DNA of 64,000 bases, taken from contig JALUTQ010000001.1 in the NCBI GenBank assembly GCA_032718865.1, positions 310,001-374,000 of the forward strand, read 5' to 3'. The DNA is from Tilletia caries (lineage: Eukaryota; Basidiomycota; Exobasidiomycetes; Tilletiales; Tilletiaceae). The number at the start of each line of letters is the position of its first letter. Within the stretch, counting starts at the first letter, position 1. A model generated the notes under the pieces. That model was not told where the DNA came from. It saw only the letters and a program-made list of their open reading frames with translations, and ran no database searches. The position numbers and the translations under genes are program-made. Positions 22,918 through 34,217 of this stretch are shown one piece after another.

Positions 22918-24367
22918 ATGCGCGGTGAGTAAGCAACGATACAAACGTGCCGTGCGCGCTGTACTGACACCTCCTCTGCTCACTGCTGCCCAGCTCCTCG
23001 TTGCCGCCGCGGTTGCCTTGATCCAAAGGATCCAAGGATGTGCCGATTACTCCCCTGCGAGCCCGGCGCACATAGCAAACCGAGTAAAGATGGAGGTTAG
23101 TACTCATTCATCAGATGCATGCTGCTCTAGTATGTGTACATTGATGCTGGGGCTTCCACCGTTATCCCTTTCTCCTCAGAACCCGCTCGCTCACCAGACG
23201 CAGTCACGACAAGCAGCCCTTCCGCGCCTGCTCAGGGGCCAGACACTCGCGTTCCTGCCCCTCGCGTCCTTGCCGCAGACGCAGTCATCAACGATCAACA
23301 CGGCACTGCTGCGGAAGCAATGGTTGAGGCAAACGCGTTACTGGCCGCCGCTGAAGCGGCTCGTCTGCATGATTTGGAGAGTGCTTCTGCTTCTCCCGCC
23401 TCTCCCTTACCGCCCTTCCTCAATCCGACGCTGCTCGCTGCTTCTCTTCGTGCGAATGAGCATGAGAGCGGCGGACTTCAGATTCGCACACGACGAGACA
23501 GCGATACTGAGACGGATTCGGAACATGCGATGAGTACGTGTTTGAATCTCGCTCCTTTTCCCCTACAAGTGATTCTGTGACTGATTCGACATCCATTTCA
23601 GCTGCAGGTACCACTGAGATCCCTACCAATGCGAAAGGCAAGAAAAGACAACGCGTGAACGTGAACCTTCGTCCGGAGCCCAACCTCACCGAAGCTCAGT
23701 ATCGTGATATTTGGCGTGAGTGCGGAAACATGATACCTACGCAGCAATGCTCTGTGGACCTCTCACCTCACTGACTCCAAAATTGCCCGTATTGAATGAC
23801 AGTTAACTTGAAAAACTCGCACAACTACGCCATGAAATACTACGAATATGAACACAATTCTCAGGCGCGAATGCAAGTCGCGAAAAGGGGAACATGGAGG
23901 CTTATAGAGCAGGTACGTGCTGTCACTCTCCTCCGTCTCCCTTTCTTGCGTGTGACTCAGGAAGCGCGACGACGTTAATCCTTTCTCTTCGTCGTTCCAC
24001 CTATAGGGAGCTAAGCTATCGGCAAGGTCAGGTCTCGCTGTCTTCATCGCATTTGGGCCTTTGAATGAAAGTGCGAAGGCCGAAGCCCGAGACCATGTCT
24101 ATGTCAGTCCGAACCTCTGCGATGGCGCTCGACCTACTCTGCGCGCAATGGCGGAACATGCTGCCAACGATTTCAAGACAACAATGCATATGTACCGAGA
24201 AGCGGCACGAGCGAACACAGCGCAGGCATTGGAAGCAAACAAGGTTCTGATTGCGGAAAAAGACAGCTCTTAAAGAGAAGAACGACGAACTCGAAGCTCT
24301 CGTCGCCGGTCTCGAACGTCGCCTAGCCTCCACCTCCTCCGCCTCTACCTCCTCCAACGGCCTCTAG
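22918..24367 (+). pseudogene. Hypothetical multi-exon gene with one frameshift
   Basis: A coherent chain of exons: 22994-23094 (LLVAAAVALIQRIQGCADY), a part starting YVYIDAGASTV after about 23129, an exon ending HAM at about 23533, one from about 23602 with KGKKRQRVNVNLRPEPNLTE, then NLKNSHNYAMKYYEYEH and, after another intron, GAKLSARSGLAVFIAFGPLN. The last exon holds MYREAARANTAQALEANKV; a one-base surplus near 24257-24263 shifts the frame, after which a coiled-coil-like ELEALVAGLERRL and a Ser-rich end follow to TAG at 24367. The start is unclear: ATG at 22918 does not phase with the next exon. Function unknown. It ends tail-to-tail on the KDZ transposase, the two stops overlapping in CTAG, so it may be a partner ORF of that transposon. 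Confidence 0.5.
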
Positions 24368-27300
24368 CTCATCCTCAGCGTCTTTTGCCGGTTCCAGACG
24401 CACAAAAAAAACACCCGCACGAGTGCAACCGCGTGCTCCTGATTGCAGAAGGACACTGTCTTCTTGATCCTCGCCAGACCCGAGTTTCCGCATTCCGCCG
24501 CGGACGAGTACAGATGTTGGAGTGCCGGATCGTTTCGCATGTATGTCGAGAGTCTGCTGGCTGCCGAGCAATTTGAATGACCTTTCTCGTGCATCTGGTC
24601 CACTACAAAGAGCGTGTCCTTGAAGAATCCTGGTTCTCGTCTCAAGGAGTATGGTCCGAGTTGGCATGCAAAATCGTATACGATCACAGAGGGAGGGCGT
24701 GGCCAGTATGAAAATATCGCTGAGAAGACATCGTTCCTACCTTCTGCGTGCGGAACGACGTGAAATCCAACGCATATACAATGCGTACACCACAACGCCA
24801 TGATGCCTCCCGTCCGCTGGCGCTTGGTGTAATCGTCATAGAACTTGCGGCACTGGTGCCCCGTCTCTCCGCCCTCCGCCGTTGCCTGCTTCTCACCGCT
24901 TCTCCCTTCCAATCCCTCATTCAAGTGCGGATAGTTGGGCCTCGTTCGACATTTGGATGCACCGTACAAAGTTCCCGACTTCGTATAGCTGATCGTTGCA
25001 TTGTTGGCAGGGACAGAGGTGGTGGTCGAGGATTGAGCAAGGTAACTTGATGGTCAACGACTTGTGCTGTCGAAGCCATCAATGATTGCAAGCTGCTCCT
25101 CAGGTTCGTCTCTGCTGAGCTCGTCATGCTGCCGATGCCATGTGCCAGAAGAACAAAGACGTTGCCCAGGAAGGGACAGTGACGAGCCAGTGTGGTTGAG
25201 AGACGAGTGATGCGATCCTTGGAGGCGGTTTGGAAGGCGATGGTGCTGAGTTCGATCAGGAGTGGGCAGCAGAGGGGGGGCGGCAAAGTTGCAGAACACC
25301 CTCATGTGCAGCGAACTGGTCGATCAATTGCTGAACCGCGGTCGTGAGGTTGTGCGAAAGTGTGGCCCTGGCCAAGAACGTGTCCAGCAGCACCTGCTGA
25401 AAGCGTCCTGACCACAAGCGCATCACCAGGACCGATTCCGTCTCGACAGATGCCTTGATCTGCTGCAGCAATTCGAGGTACTGATCAGAGTTGTCTGCCA
25501 CCTGCTGCAGAAGGAAGCCGGCAAGCTGCTTCACAGCTGCGCGCGCGGAAGGAGGGGAAAGAAACGAAATGATCGATTTGCTTCGTGCACGTTCGTTGAT
25601 GTCTATTCCTTTTGAGGTGGGAGGGCAAAGGTCGGCGAGGCGAAACGGAGCACCAAATGCAAGCACTACTCCATCTGCTATGACTGTAGAAGGATTGGGA
25701 CCGCAGAGTTGGCATGAGAAATCGATATCGAGTCGCTGCAAGGAAATGTACGCAAAGTACAACCTGACAAAAGTCGAACGATGAAGAAACTTGAGCTTTC
25801 CACCAGGAGCATGCTGTTCATACGCATGTTGAATGGTCAGACAGAAAGCTGTAAAAGGAGTAGGAGAGGTGGAGAGCTGGGAGGTATAGGCGTTGAATAC
25901 TTCATGTGCCACGATGATGGAGTTGTTCCAATTGAAAAGCCCGTGCTCCGAAAGGTCGGGACCGATGCTCCTCTTCTCTTGACCGAGTCGGCAGCTGCAT
26001 TCCTGTGTTTGAACGAGTCTCGAGATCGGTCCATTACTGTAGTATATCGTACACGGTCGGAGTCGTACTGGCGCTTCAACGCTGCTGCGTCGACCGCAGT
26101 CGCAGCGGGCGTATTCTCCAAGCGGGATCGTTGTTGGAAGAATGCCCCTTTCAGTGGCTGGTTTCCCAATAGGCTCAGAGGGCAGACGGCAGAATGGGGG
26201 CGGGGAGATCGGCATATGTGAGCAGGGCCGGCTTTGCGGATGGACTGCGTTCATTGAGACCTCAAGGTCCTCATACACAGGTACATCGGTTGAATCTGTG
26301 AACATAAGAACGCTTTCCATTCAGCAATGATCACAGTTTGAACGCTGTTCAAAGTTCAGGTGCAATCAACTTCTCACCATCTTCATTGTCGTACATCATT
26401 CCATTACCACCAAGATCAGGCTCGATGGAATTGCCTGTGTCGTTCCAGAACTGCTGGGCGCGTTGACGATGTGGACAGACGTTTGCAGGCTGACCAAAGG
26501 AAGAACAATGCGATGCCGAACAAGTCCAACGCTCGTTTCCAGACAACGCAACGACACAACGCTTGCCGTCCTGACTGGCCGCGGTGATGGTGCTTCTGGT
26601 AGATAGAACAGAGAACCAAGCAAGTTCACCACGTAGGTGTGCCGCGATCTGAATTGCAAGGGGATTGACTGCATGATATACGTTATGAAGAAGTTATAAG
26701 CGTTCGGGTTCTCTCTGATATCTGAGGTCTGTAAGAGTCCAGGTAGCTGGTGCTTCGTGCTCAACATACTCATAACTCACTTCTCTGAGGAAGAATGACC
26801 TCCTTTTGGAACAGCTCGCCGTGCTCGAGCAGGACTCTCTTGTGCGAGCATTGCAACCCATTTCGGCCAGCTGAGCAATCGCATGAGGCAAGTTGTTCGT
26901 CCCTTCCTGTCGGGCTGGTTCCTTCATAGAGCGTCACATGATAGAACTTCCCTTCCTAGGCGCACAAGAGACAAATCACAAAGCAAAAGCGTGTCAGAAA
27001 ATAGTTCTCAAAGACATCATCTCTCTAGTCTCTGAACTCTGAGTGCTGGGAATGAGAGATGAGCTCACCTGGCAGATACCATTGACATAGTCTTCGACAA
27101 CCCAAGTCCGAAGGTCAACACGTGCTACGTACACAGACTGCTGAATGAACAGCGAGTCTGCGTAGTGCTGAATCTCGTCCCGATCACTTGAATTGTCCGC
27201 TGGCCCCTCGTCTCCCATCCCAAAATCAGATTGGTTCGCCCAGTCATCTATCACTCCAGCACCAAAGGAAAGGAAGTCTTCATTCGAGGTTGTCGGACGT

Positions 27301-27689
27301 TCGTGATGAGAGGACGAGGTATCGCGGTGCGCAGCAGCAGAGCCAGATCGATGTGCTCTGGCTCGCTGTTTGCGCTGTCGCTTTGATGGCGCAATGTCCT
27401 GTTCAGAGAAGAGAGAAAAGGGCGCTGATGGTATGGGGAGATTTTCATGAGGTAGGAAAGACGACGACGAAGTTGGAAGAGGATCAGCAGTAGAGGAAGA
27501 TGAGTGATGCAGAAGAGGCAAAGTTTCGCGGTGCTGCGGAGGAAACGGCAAGCTTGATGAAAGCTGTTGCTGTAGCTGTGCGGCTACTACTACTTCTCGC
27601 CCGCGGCGGGCTGCCGTTTTTGCTGGGAGACTGCATGTACAACGTACAAGGCCTGCGGCTGGGTGGATGGAGTGAGGAAGGGTAGCCAC
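24364..27689 (-). pseudogene. KDZ-superfamily (Kyakuja-Dileera-Zisupton) transposase, probably decayed
   Basis: KDZ elements are cut-and-paste DNA transposons common in mushrooms and smuts. Read from 27689: a Gln/Ser-rich N-terminus, a cysteine-cluster segment (CDCSAGRNGLQCSHK at about 26850; CSASHC... at about 26500), a large exon 26320-25256 with CSCRLGQEKRSIGPDLSEHGLFNWNN and TPFTAFCLTIQHAYEQH, then after a frame break ELCTVHPN / RPNYPHLNEG, and the C-terminal core 24969-24364: VIVYDFACQLGPYSL, DTLFVVDQMHEKGHSNCS, SSAAECGNSGLARIKK. These are standard KDZ motifs. The link between 25256 and 24969 needs an intron or a frameshift I could not settle, and stops fall between exons, so I call it a probable pseudogene. 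Its own TIRs were not found. Confidence 0.75.
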
Positions 27690-27802
27690 TAGCCGGGTAG
27701 GTGTGCCGTGTGAGGCGTGAAGGGTGACTGTCAGAAACGAGGAAAGCGGTTGAACTCAGAGTTGCAGTTTTCTTCGAGTGAACCACCACTTGCCCCGCTC
27801 TC

Positions 27803-28066
27803 ATGCACTGTCTGTCTGGTTCATGGACAGCTGCTGTACTGCTAGCAATCATCTCCTGTCCTGGTTATTTGGCAGCATTTCCTCGGCACCTTTCCGCCAA
27901 GCACGAACCTGAGAGAGAGCCACTCCCACCAATCACCATCATTGATGCTCTTTCCTTCCTACAGCTTCCAGGTACAGCAGCAAAGGATATGACAAGTATC
28001 AGCATGGCGGGCGGGGCGAAGGGTGGCGCAGCCACCCTGAGCCCGCGACCGCGCGTACGTACTTAA
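27803..28066 (+). CDS. Small ORF with signal-peptide-like start
   Basis: 87 residues. MHCLSGSWTAAVLLAIISC followed by PGYLAAFPRHL looks like a secretion signal, then ITIIDALSFLQLPG. The end (MAGGAKGGAATLS) is encoded by a hairpin module also found in the next ORF. It lies inside the Helitron-like element, upstream of the KDZ gene on the other strand. A real gene is uncertain; it could be chance coding in a repeat. Confidence 0.25.
   Translation: MHCLSGSWTAAVLLAIISCPGYLAAFPRHLSAKHEPEREPLPPITIIDALSFLQLPGTAAKDMTSISMAGGAKGGAATLSPRPRVRT
28004..28041 (+). repeat. Hairpin module, copy 1
   Basis: ATGGCGGGCGGGGCGAAGG leads into the perfect stem GGGTGGC-GCA-GCCACCC (28021-28037) and CTGAG. A second version lies 178 bp downstream. 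GC-rich stem of 7 bp with a 3-nt loop. Confidence 0.7.
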
Positions 28067-28181
28067 GCCTGAGTAGCCTTCTTATTTCTCGTCCCCGACT
28101 GGTATGAATTCCTCCCAGCTCACCAGCATCCTATTGATTCCTATTTCCTACTCACCAATCGCACCTGCAGACAACATTGGC

Positions 28182-28219
28182 ATGGCGAAGCGGGCGAAGG
28201 GTGGCGGCGCCACCCTGAG
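28182..28219 (+). repeat. Hairpin module, copy 2
   Basis: ATGGCGAAGCGGGCGAAGG then the stem GGGTGGC-GGC-GCCACCC (28199-28215) and CTGAG. Same layout as copy 1, with differences in the lead and loop only, suggesting a small dispersed element or two related transposon ends. Confidence 0.7.
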
Positions 28220-28565
28220 TCGCGCGGCCTGGCCTATCGCCCTATCTCAGTCTGCCGCCCACAAGGCATCGCAGTTACAGATACTCGATCCTCAAGGTCG
28301 CCTCCACTCTCGCTCGAACGCAATCGACTACATGTCGAAGCGGGGTTCCTTTCTTTGCGTGTTTCTTTGGCGAATATAAACCGTGAACTGGTCGTTCGTG
28401 CTTGAATGCGCATAGATGCGCAGACTTGGGAGTCGTCTGATCACTGAACCTTCGCCTTTCCTCCGTTCGGTCTTTCTCCCATCTCTTCTGCGTCCAGTCC
28501 TGACCCTTCCTCTCGGTGCGCTTCTCTTCGCAGCAGCATCGGTGAGTGCAAGGCTCGGCAACTAT

Positions 28566-29150
28566 CTTCACTATGTAACTATGATAACTATATAGTTATA
28601 ACTAATAGTGATAACTTGACTATACTTTGGGCGGCGAAGCCGCCTAGAAAAAATAGTAGCTATAACTTTTTCAGATCGGCGCGGAGTAACTAATAGTTGA
28701 AATAGTTATGAAAAATCGCACTTGGCTGATATAGGCGCTAGATAGTCACTATGTAGTAGCTCCAGCTACTCCTAGTCACATATAGTCGCTATTTCAGTTA
28801 CTCATAGCCACATATAGTGACTATTTCACCCAAATGTAACTTTTTGTGTTGGACAGGGGCTGGCTGAGACAACTGCTGGATAGTTACTATATAGTAGTTC
28901 CAGTCACTTATAGCCACTTATAGTGACTATGTCGATCTCACTTCGTGCTGAACCAGTCACAGGTAGCTGCTGGAAGTAACTATAGTGGCTGTTTCAGCGA
29001 AAAGCCAACCAAAATTTTGCATGGCTGAAATAGTCACTATTAGTTTTTATAGTAGCTATTTCTCACTTGACTATACTATTTCCCGCCGAGGTGACCACTC
29101 ACTATAACTTGACTATATTATTTCGCAGAAAAGTGGTAACTCTAGTAGCT
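28566..29150. repeat. AT-rich block of short TAGTNACTA palindromes
   Basis: A 585-bp tract built from variants of CTATAGTNACTAT and its complement (TAGTCACTAT, ATAGTGACTAT, TAGTAACTAT), many times in both orientations. It is much richer in A+T than its surroundings. It contains one GC hairpin GGCGGC-GAA-GCCGCC followed by TAG (28630-28647). It separates the KDZ/hypothetical half of the Helitron-like element from the gene-relic half. No coding. Confidence 0.75.
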
Positions 29151-29564
29151 TGCCGAGCCTTGGGTGAGTGGCATCATGTTTAGGTACTTGCATCGAATGA
29201 TTGAGTATGTACCCTGACCTCGACCATAATTCTGATTACTTCCCCTTCGAACTTCCTCTCCTTCTCAAACCTCTGCCCTCAGAATCACTCTTCGAACATG
29301 CCCTTCATAGTTTCATACTCGATGTCACCACAGTCGACGGCCTGGGTCTCCTCCACATCGAGCCTTTCCGCGCGCTAAATCACACACACGCACCTCAGCA
29401 CCAAGAACGACCTAGCGTTACCTCCCCTTTCGTCCGATCGAGATCTCAATTACACCAAGACCCCCGCGCCGCGAGACAGGCAACGCCCAGCAATGCCGTC
29501 GTCGAACAGTCAAGCCGTCGCCATCATCGTCACCTCCATCCTCGTCAAGCTATCTAGCGGGGCT
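29151..29564. other. Unassigned sequence before the FAS relic
   Basis: An open frame 29201-29557 (MYPDLDHNSDYFPFELP...) has no recognisable domain. It may be degraded FAS beta sequence or another captured fragment. Confidence 0.3.
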
Positions 29565-31190
29565 TTGCTACCATACCCCTTGCTGGCATCGACGTTCCTT
29601 TCCACAGTCGATACCTGACAGGCGGCGTCACCCCTTTCCGCGCCTATCTCTCAAAGCACATCAACGTCGAGAACATCAGCCCCGACAATCTTCGTCTGCG
29701 CTACATCCCGAACCTGGTCGCAGCTCCTTTCGAGACCACCAAGGCGTACGCCGAGCTGATATTCAATCAGACGGACTCCTCACGCCTCGGCAAGGCCCTC
29801 GTCCACTGAGAGCGTGATGGTTGGGAGACGGAAGAGAAGGAGCAGCAGCTCACCGCCCTCCTGCTCATCGAGCTTCTTGCTTACCAGTTCGCTTCACTCG
29901 TCAGATGGATCGAGACGCAAAACATCATCTTCTCGCCCCCTTACGACTTCGAACGCCTGATCGAGTTCGGTCCCTCACCGACCCTGGTCGGCATGGCTCA
30001 GCGTACACACAAGCTCAAGTACGCCAAGGCAGATCTCGCCCGTGGCAAGCGCCGTGTAATGCTGTGCCATGGCAAGGATCAAGAAGCTATATGCTATTCC
30101 TTCGCAGATGCAGAGGAGGACGGGTCCACAACTGCCGAACAAGGCAGCGCTCCTGAGACGTCCGCTCCTGGTCCCGCCGCTGTCTCGGCATCCCCAGCAG
30201 CTGCTGCCGCCAGTGTCCCCGATGAGCCCCTCAAGGCTACCGACACCATACGAGCCATCTTGGCTCAGAAGCTCAAGAAGCCCATCGCCGATATTCCGCT
30301 CAGCAAGGCCATCGAGGACATGGTCAGCGACAAGTCGACATTGCAGAACGAACTCATCGGAGATCTGCAGCTTGGTGAGTTCATGTGCGGTCAGATGCTG
30401 AGGTTGACCATGTGCTGATGCAGCGTTCTTCGCAGAATTTGGATCTCTTCCTGGATCATCCACGGCGAGCTCACGACCGTGGACCGCGAGATCACAGCGC
30501 GGTGCATGACAATTATGAACCCTGCAGACCAGGCCATGGTCGACTACATGCAGTTCTACATCGACAGAATCGATCCAAGCATGGGCCCCAACTACGAGCT
30601 TGCCAAAACGTTTGGCCAACAGCTAATCGATAACTGCAAGGAGGCAATGGTCGCATCCGCCAGGTACAAGGAGGTGCACGATCCTACAGCGCTGAACACC
30701 AAGATCGATGCTCGTGGCAACATCGTGTATACCGAGGCGAAGCGCATCGGCGTTCGCAAGCTCGAAGCATACATCAAAGAGATGGCGGTCGGAACTCGTA
30801 TTGGCCCCCAGATCAATGTCGAGAAGGCCCGCGAGAACATCGGAGAGCTTTGGATGCTCATCAAGAACGAGCCGAGCATGAGCAAGCTCAGCAAGGCGAC
30901 TCTCAAGAGTGTGTATATAGAGGCCGTCCGGTCTCTCGGCTCTCTCTAGCCTCATCCACGCATCACTGGCCCGCGGCATTCTCGAGCCCGCCGCACAAGC
31001 ACGACAACGGCCCGGCCGACGTCTGTTGACGTCTTTCGCATGCCGGACGATCGTCAGCCGTTCTTGAACATCCAGCGCAAGTTTGCCGGCAAGTTGCAGG
31101 CCAGTCAAAAGCTGACATTTGTCCTACTTCAGTCTTCTCGAGGAGATGGCCAGCAATGGCATAACCTTCAGGGGCCAAAATACTTTGGTG
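29565..31190 (+). pseudogene. FAS: Fatty acid synthase relic spanning the beta-alpha junction
   Basis: Begins with the FAS beta C-terminus (GFATIPLAGIDVPFHSRYL, YIPNLVAAPFETTKAYAE). It runs in the same frame into the FAS alpha N-terminus (LLIELLAYQFASLVRWIETQ, FGPSPTLVGMAQRT), an Ala/Pro linker, and the acyl-carrier domain with its phosphopantetheine Ser (DKSTLQNELIGDL). Then, after an internal deletion near 30440-30460, IIHGELTTVDREI and onward to the start of the ketoreductase domain (FAGKLQASQKLTF, then in another frame LLEEMASNGITFRGQNTLV). The junction Trp codon is a TGA (29807-29809). Yeast splits these proteins; some basidiomycetes fuse them, and this copy derives from a fused gene. 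Broken by a stop, a deletion and frameshifts. Confidence 0.9.
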
Positions 31191-31339
31191 AGTTCATTTC
31201 TTGCGTGTTTCTCTTCAACTCGTTCTGACACTCACTCTCGGGCTCGACGCTTCTCAACGGAGCTGAGCCTGCGCATGTCTCGCTCACAGCTGCGTTCCTC
31301 GGCTTTGCCGCAACTTTGAGGCTACCGACAGGACCTCCG

Positions 31340-31700
31340 CGCACGCGCCATGCGCCAGACTGCCCTCGATGGCGGTGCCATGCTCCTCTTCCTGCCCGAT
31401 ACTGCTCACATTCTCGAGAACGCATATTGGAAATGCGTACCCCCTGCTCCGTGAGCTCACCTTCTCCTTCTCCTGACCCGTCACATTGTGCCAATTCCTT
31501 CTGACGTCTTCTCCCGCGGCGTCCTAGCACAACAAGAAGAAGCTTCACCTTACCAACAATGGCTGGTTCTGGGCTGCGGACCCGCTCTCGGACTTTGCTT
31601 CGCCCCAGTCGCGTGTGTAAATGCGTCGCGAGGTGATTGCATGGAGCGTCTATGGATCGCAGCTGTTTCTTTTCCCCCGAACACAACCTCCAATCGTCGT
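31340..31700 (+). pseudogene. GDB1: Glycogen debranching enzyme relic
   Basis: Fragments in shifting frames match the glucanotransferase half of the debranching enzyme: DGGAMLLFLPDTAH, ELTFSF then LTRHIVPIPSDVFSRGVLAQ, HNKKKLHLTNNGWFWAADPL, and RREVIAWS. At least two frameshifts (after ELTFSF and before HNKKK) and a TAA where RV(Y)VRRE is expected. Only a small internal part of the usual 1500-residue enzyme is present. Recognised from memory of the WxADPLxxFA...RREVIVWGD pattern. Confidence 0.65.
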
Positions 31701-32289
31701 TGTTCTTGCTCTCGTGAGGCGTGCTGTGTGCACTGAGCTCATCGTCATCGTCTCGCGCGTCCACAGCTATCTTCCTCTTTCCTCCTCGTCACCACCCTAA
31801 TCACCACCACGCCTCCTCCTCCTCTCTCCCCATCCCTCGCCTTCCTACTCGCTGCCCTCGCTTTCTTCTTGTTGGCGGTAAACAAGATGCGTATTGACCA
31901 TGCATCACGTATCACGTTCCCTTGCGCAGCATTTGTTTAGACCGTGTTGGCTCTTGGCCCTCCTCGAGGGCCGAACGCTGAAGTCTGATCGATCCCGAGC
32001 ATCGAGGCAACGGACAGAGCCAGCCATAAAGGGATGCGACGATTGAAAGTCGACGCGGCACAGTGCTGATGTTATATGTCCCCTCACCTTCTTTCTCCCT
32101 TCTCACCCCCTGCTCAGCTGCCTCCTCCCTTTCCTTCTCAGCTTGCCTCCCCTGTCGCAAGATGGCGAACAACCCTGAGTCCACTCACCTCGATCGTGAG
32201 TATAAGATGGCCCCCGGTTCGCTCACGGATAGGAAGACCTGCGACGCTGATTCTCGCGTAGTCCTGCGCGGTTCCGACCATTTCCCCAG
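31701..32289. other. Unassigned interval in the relic zone
   Basis: About 590 bp, pyrimidine-rich on + at 31770-31870 and 32085-32155. Short open frames only, no domain seen. Confidence 0.35.
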
Positions 32290-33035
32290 TACAGCACTTC
32301 ATCAGAATCACTATCAACAGCGTCAGCGAGGCCCAGCGCAGCACAGATAACGGTCAATCTCGCGCCCTCGGTCCACTCGGGGCACTACGCAGCCGCGTTG
32401 AGTGAGTACACGCGGGTCTTCCATTCCCTGGTAGCATACACTCCCGATTAAATGCGCTTTACATACCACACTGCAGCCTCTTCCGCGGGATTCGAGCTGC
32501 CCGAGGGCATGAAACTCTATCGCGGCAACAATGCAAGCGGCAGCAGCAAGCAGCGCTCTCGTCTCGGCGACGATGATCCGGCTCTCTATCTCAGCGGTCA
32601 TGACGATGTCATGTTCTACCACAACAACAACTAGATACCAAAGCCCCTCACTCCAGACGGAAAGAGACCGCCAGACAAAGAAAGCTACAGCAGACAGTAT
32701 GTATGACATTTCTCCTTGAGCTCTTTGACCGCTTTCTCATACATCAAAGCTGATAATTTTCTCCCTCGTCGATTGTCCAGGTATTGGTCGCGACCCCAAC
32801 ACGAACACCATCACCCTCCATGACCAAATTGGTATGCTCCCTCCAAAACCTCAGCGCATTCAAGGATGATTCTGACCCATCAGCCGACTGGTCAGCCCGC
32901 GTCGCAGCCCGGCGTGACCTCGGCGACGCCTTCGGCAGCAAGAAGGCAAAGGCTACCGTCCGGGCTCAGGATAGGCTCAAGATCGACGCATCCCACATGA
33001 CCGCCATGCTCGAAGAGGTCGGTGACGGCATTGAC
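32290..33035 (+). pseudogene. RPA49: RNA polymerase I subunit A49 relic
   Basis: Pieces in different frames resemble the Rpa49 N-terminal half: a SAGFELPEGMKLYR / LGDDDPALYLSG segment (32460-32610), IGRDPNTNTITLH (about 32784), and RRDLGDAFGSKKAKATVRAQ (32905-32965), which matches the family core LGEAFGTKKAKK. Frameshifts separate them and GDGIDE ends at a TAA. Rpa49 forms the TFIIF-like A49-A34.5 module of Pol I. Identity rests mainly on the GEAFG(T/S)KKAKK motif. Confidence 0.6.
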
Positions 33036-33560
33036 GAATAACATTTCCGGCAGGAAGATCACCGAAGAAGGTGTTCGCTCCAAGGTTTCCGCCCTTCTCG
33101 GCTGTGAGTAGTGACGCTCTGACTTGACAATGATTTGGACGTAGAAAGATTGACTGAACGCGTCTCATGTTGCTTGCATGATATTTTGGGGTGGGGGATG
33201 AAGGACGCTGCTACTGCTGAGATCTCGCGTGTCATGCTCTGGCACTGGGTATACCGTGAGTTGCGACATTGAAGACAGATGCGCAGTCACTCCGCATGCC
33301 GATCTGATACCGCTTTCTAACTCCTTCCTTGCACTCTGCTCTGCATCTATACAGATGGCACATCGACTGTGAGTTGCATGTGTGACGCGTCTTGATGCAA
33401 GTTCCCTTCACTAACACACGTGACTCTTTGAACAGAACGATGGCAAGCCAACCACCGCCTCCCTCATTGACCGCATCCTCGACGAGGAGGCTACCAAGCT
33501 CACAAAGCTCAGCCCCAAGCGTCTTGACCTGTCCAAGCGCTACCTCAGCCAACAGCCTTC
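33036..33560 (+). pseudogene. Malate synthase C-terminal relic
   Basis: Segments GRKITEEGVRSKVSALLG (about 33050), KDAATAEISRVMLWHWVY (33205-33255) and, after two short introns, DGKPTTASLIDRILDEEATK ending DLSKRYLSQQ. The EDAATAEISRxxxWxW element carries catalytic residues of malate synthase, the glyoxylate-cycle enzyme. The bases between the first two segments are shorter than in a full enzyme, so an internal deletion is likely. Follows the RPA49 relic without visible spacer. Confidence 0.65.
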
Positions 33561-33589
33561 CTTCATTTCCCTGTGCTCATTTTTTCTAC

Positions 33590-34217
33590 CACCAATCGTC
33601 CCCACAGCCGACCTCACAACGTCGCCTACGTCGTCCCCGGCGCTGCTCTCCTCTGGTTCGGCTGGAAGGGATCCAACGGCGGCTCGATCCTCGGTGCCAA
33701 CCTCCGCGCCGTCCAAGCCATCGTGGTAACCAACATCGTAGCCGCCGTCGGCTGCTGTTGCGTTTGGTGTTGTGGGGGCCACGGCTTGTAACTTTGCCAC
33801 GAGGTGGAAGAGCTTGGGTGGGTATGATGATGCGCTTGATATTTTTGCGGCGCATGGGGTTGGTGGTATGGTCGGCAACGTCCTTACTGCCTTCTTTGCG
33901 GACAACCGGTTCGCTAGCTTTGACGGGTCCGTACCCATCAACGGCGGCTTCATCAACCACAACTGGATCCAACGTGAGTTCTGTCTCGCCACCGGAATTT
34001 GCTGGGTACCCGTTTACTGATGTTCATTCCTTCCTGCTTCCTCCACTACCCAGTCAGATACCAACTGGCAGACTCCGCCGCCGGCTTCGGCTACTCCTTC
34101 CTCGTCACCTTCATGCTCCTCTTCGCCATCAACCGCATCTCACACTACCACTTCTGTTCCTCCGAGAGCGACGAAGCGATCGGGGTCGACCTCACCCAGT
34201 TCAGCGAGGAGATCTAG
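33590..34217 (+). pseudogene. Ammonium transporter (Mep/Amt) relic with internal deletion
   Basis: Matches the central and C-terminal transmembrane part of fungal Mep permeases: HNVAYVVPGAALLWFGW, GGSILGANLRAVQAIVVTN, then directly GVVGATACNFATRWKS, DDALDIFAAHGVGGMVGN with the conserved pore His, INGGFINHNWIQ, an intron (about 33973-34053), and YQLADSAAGFGYSFLVTF to a TAG. Roughly 60-100 residues (the helices around the signature before VGATACNFA) are missing and the frame shifts at that join near 33750. The N-terminal half is absent. Confidence 0.88.

Noticed and set aside
26994..27852. N-terminal extension of the KDZ gene to 27852
   Set aside because: The 27852 frame is Ser/Arg-rich without motif and would overlap the + strand signal-peptide ORF; the 27689 Met already gives a plausible start.
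28566..29150. CRISPR-like array
   Set aside because: Repeats are short irregular palindromes without constant unit or spacers, and the organism is a eukaryote.
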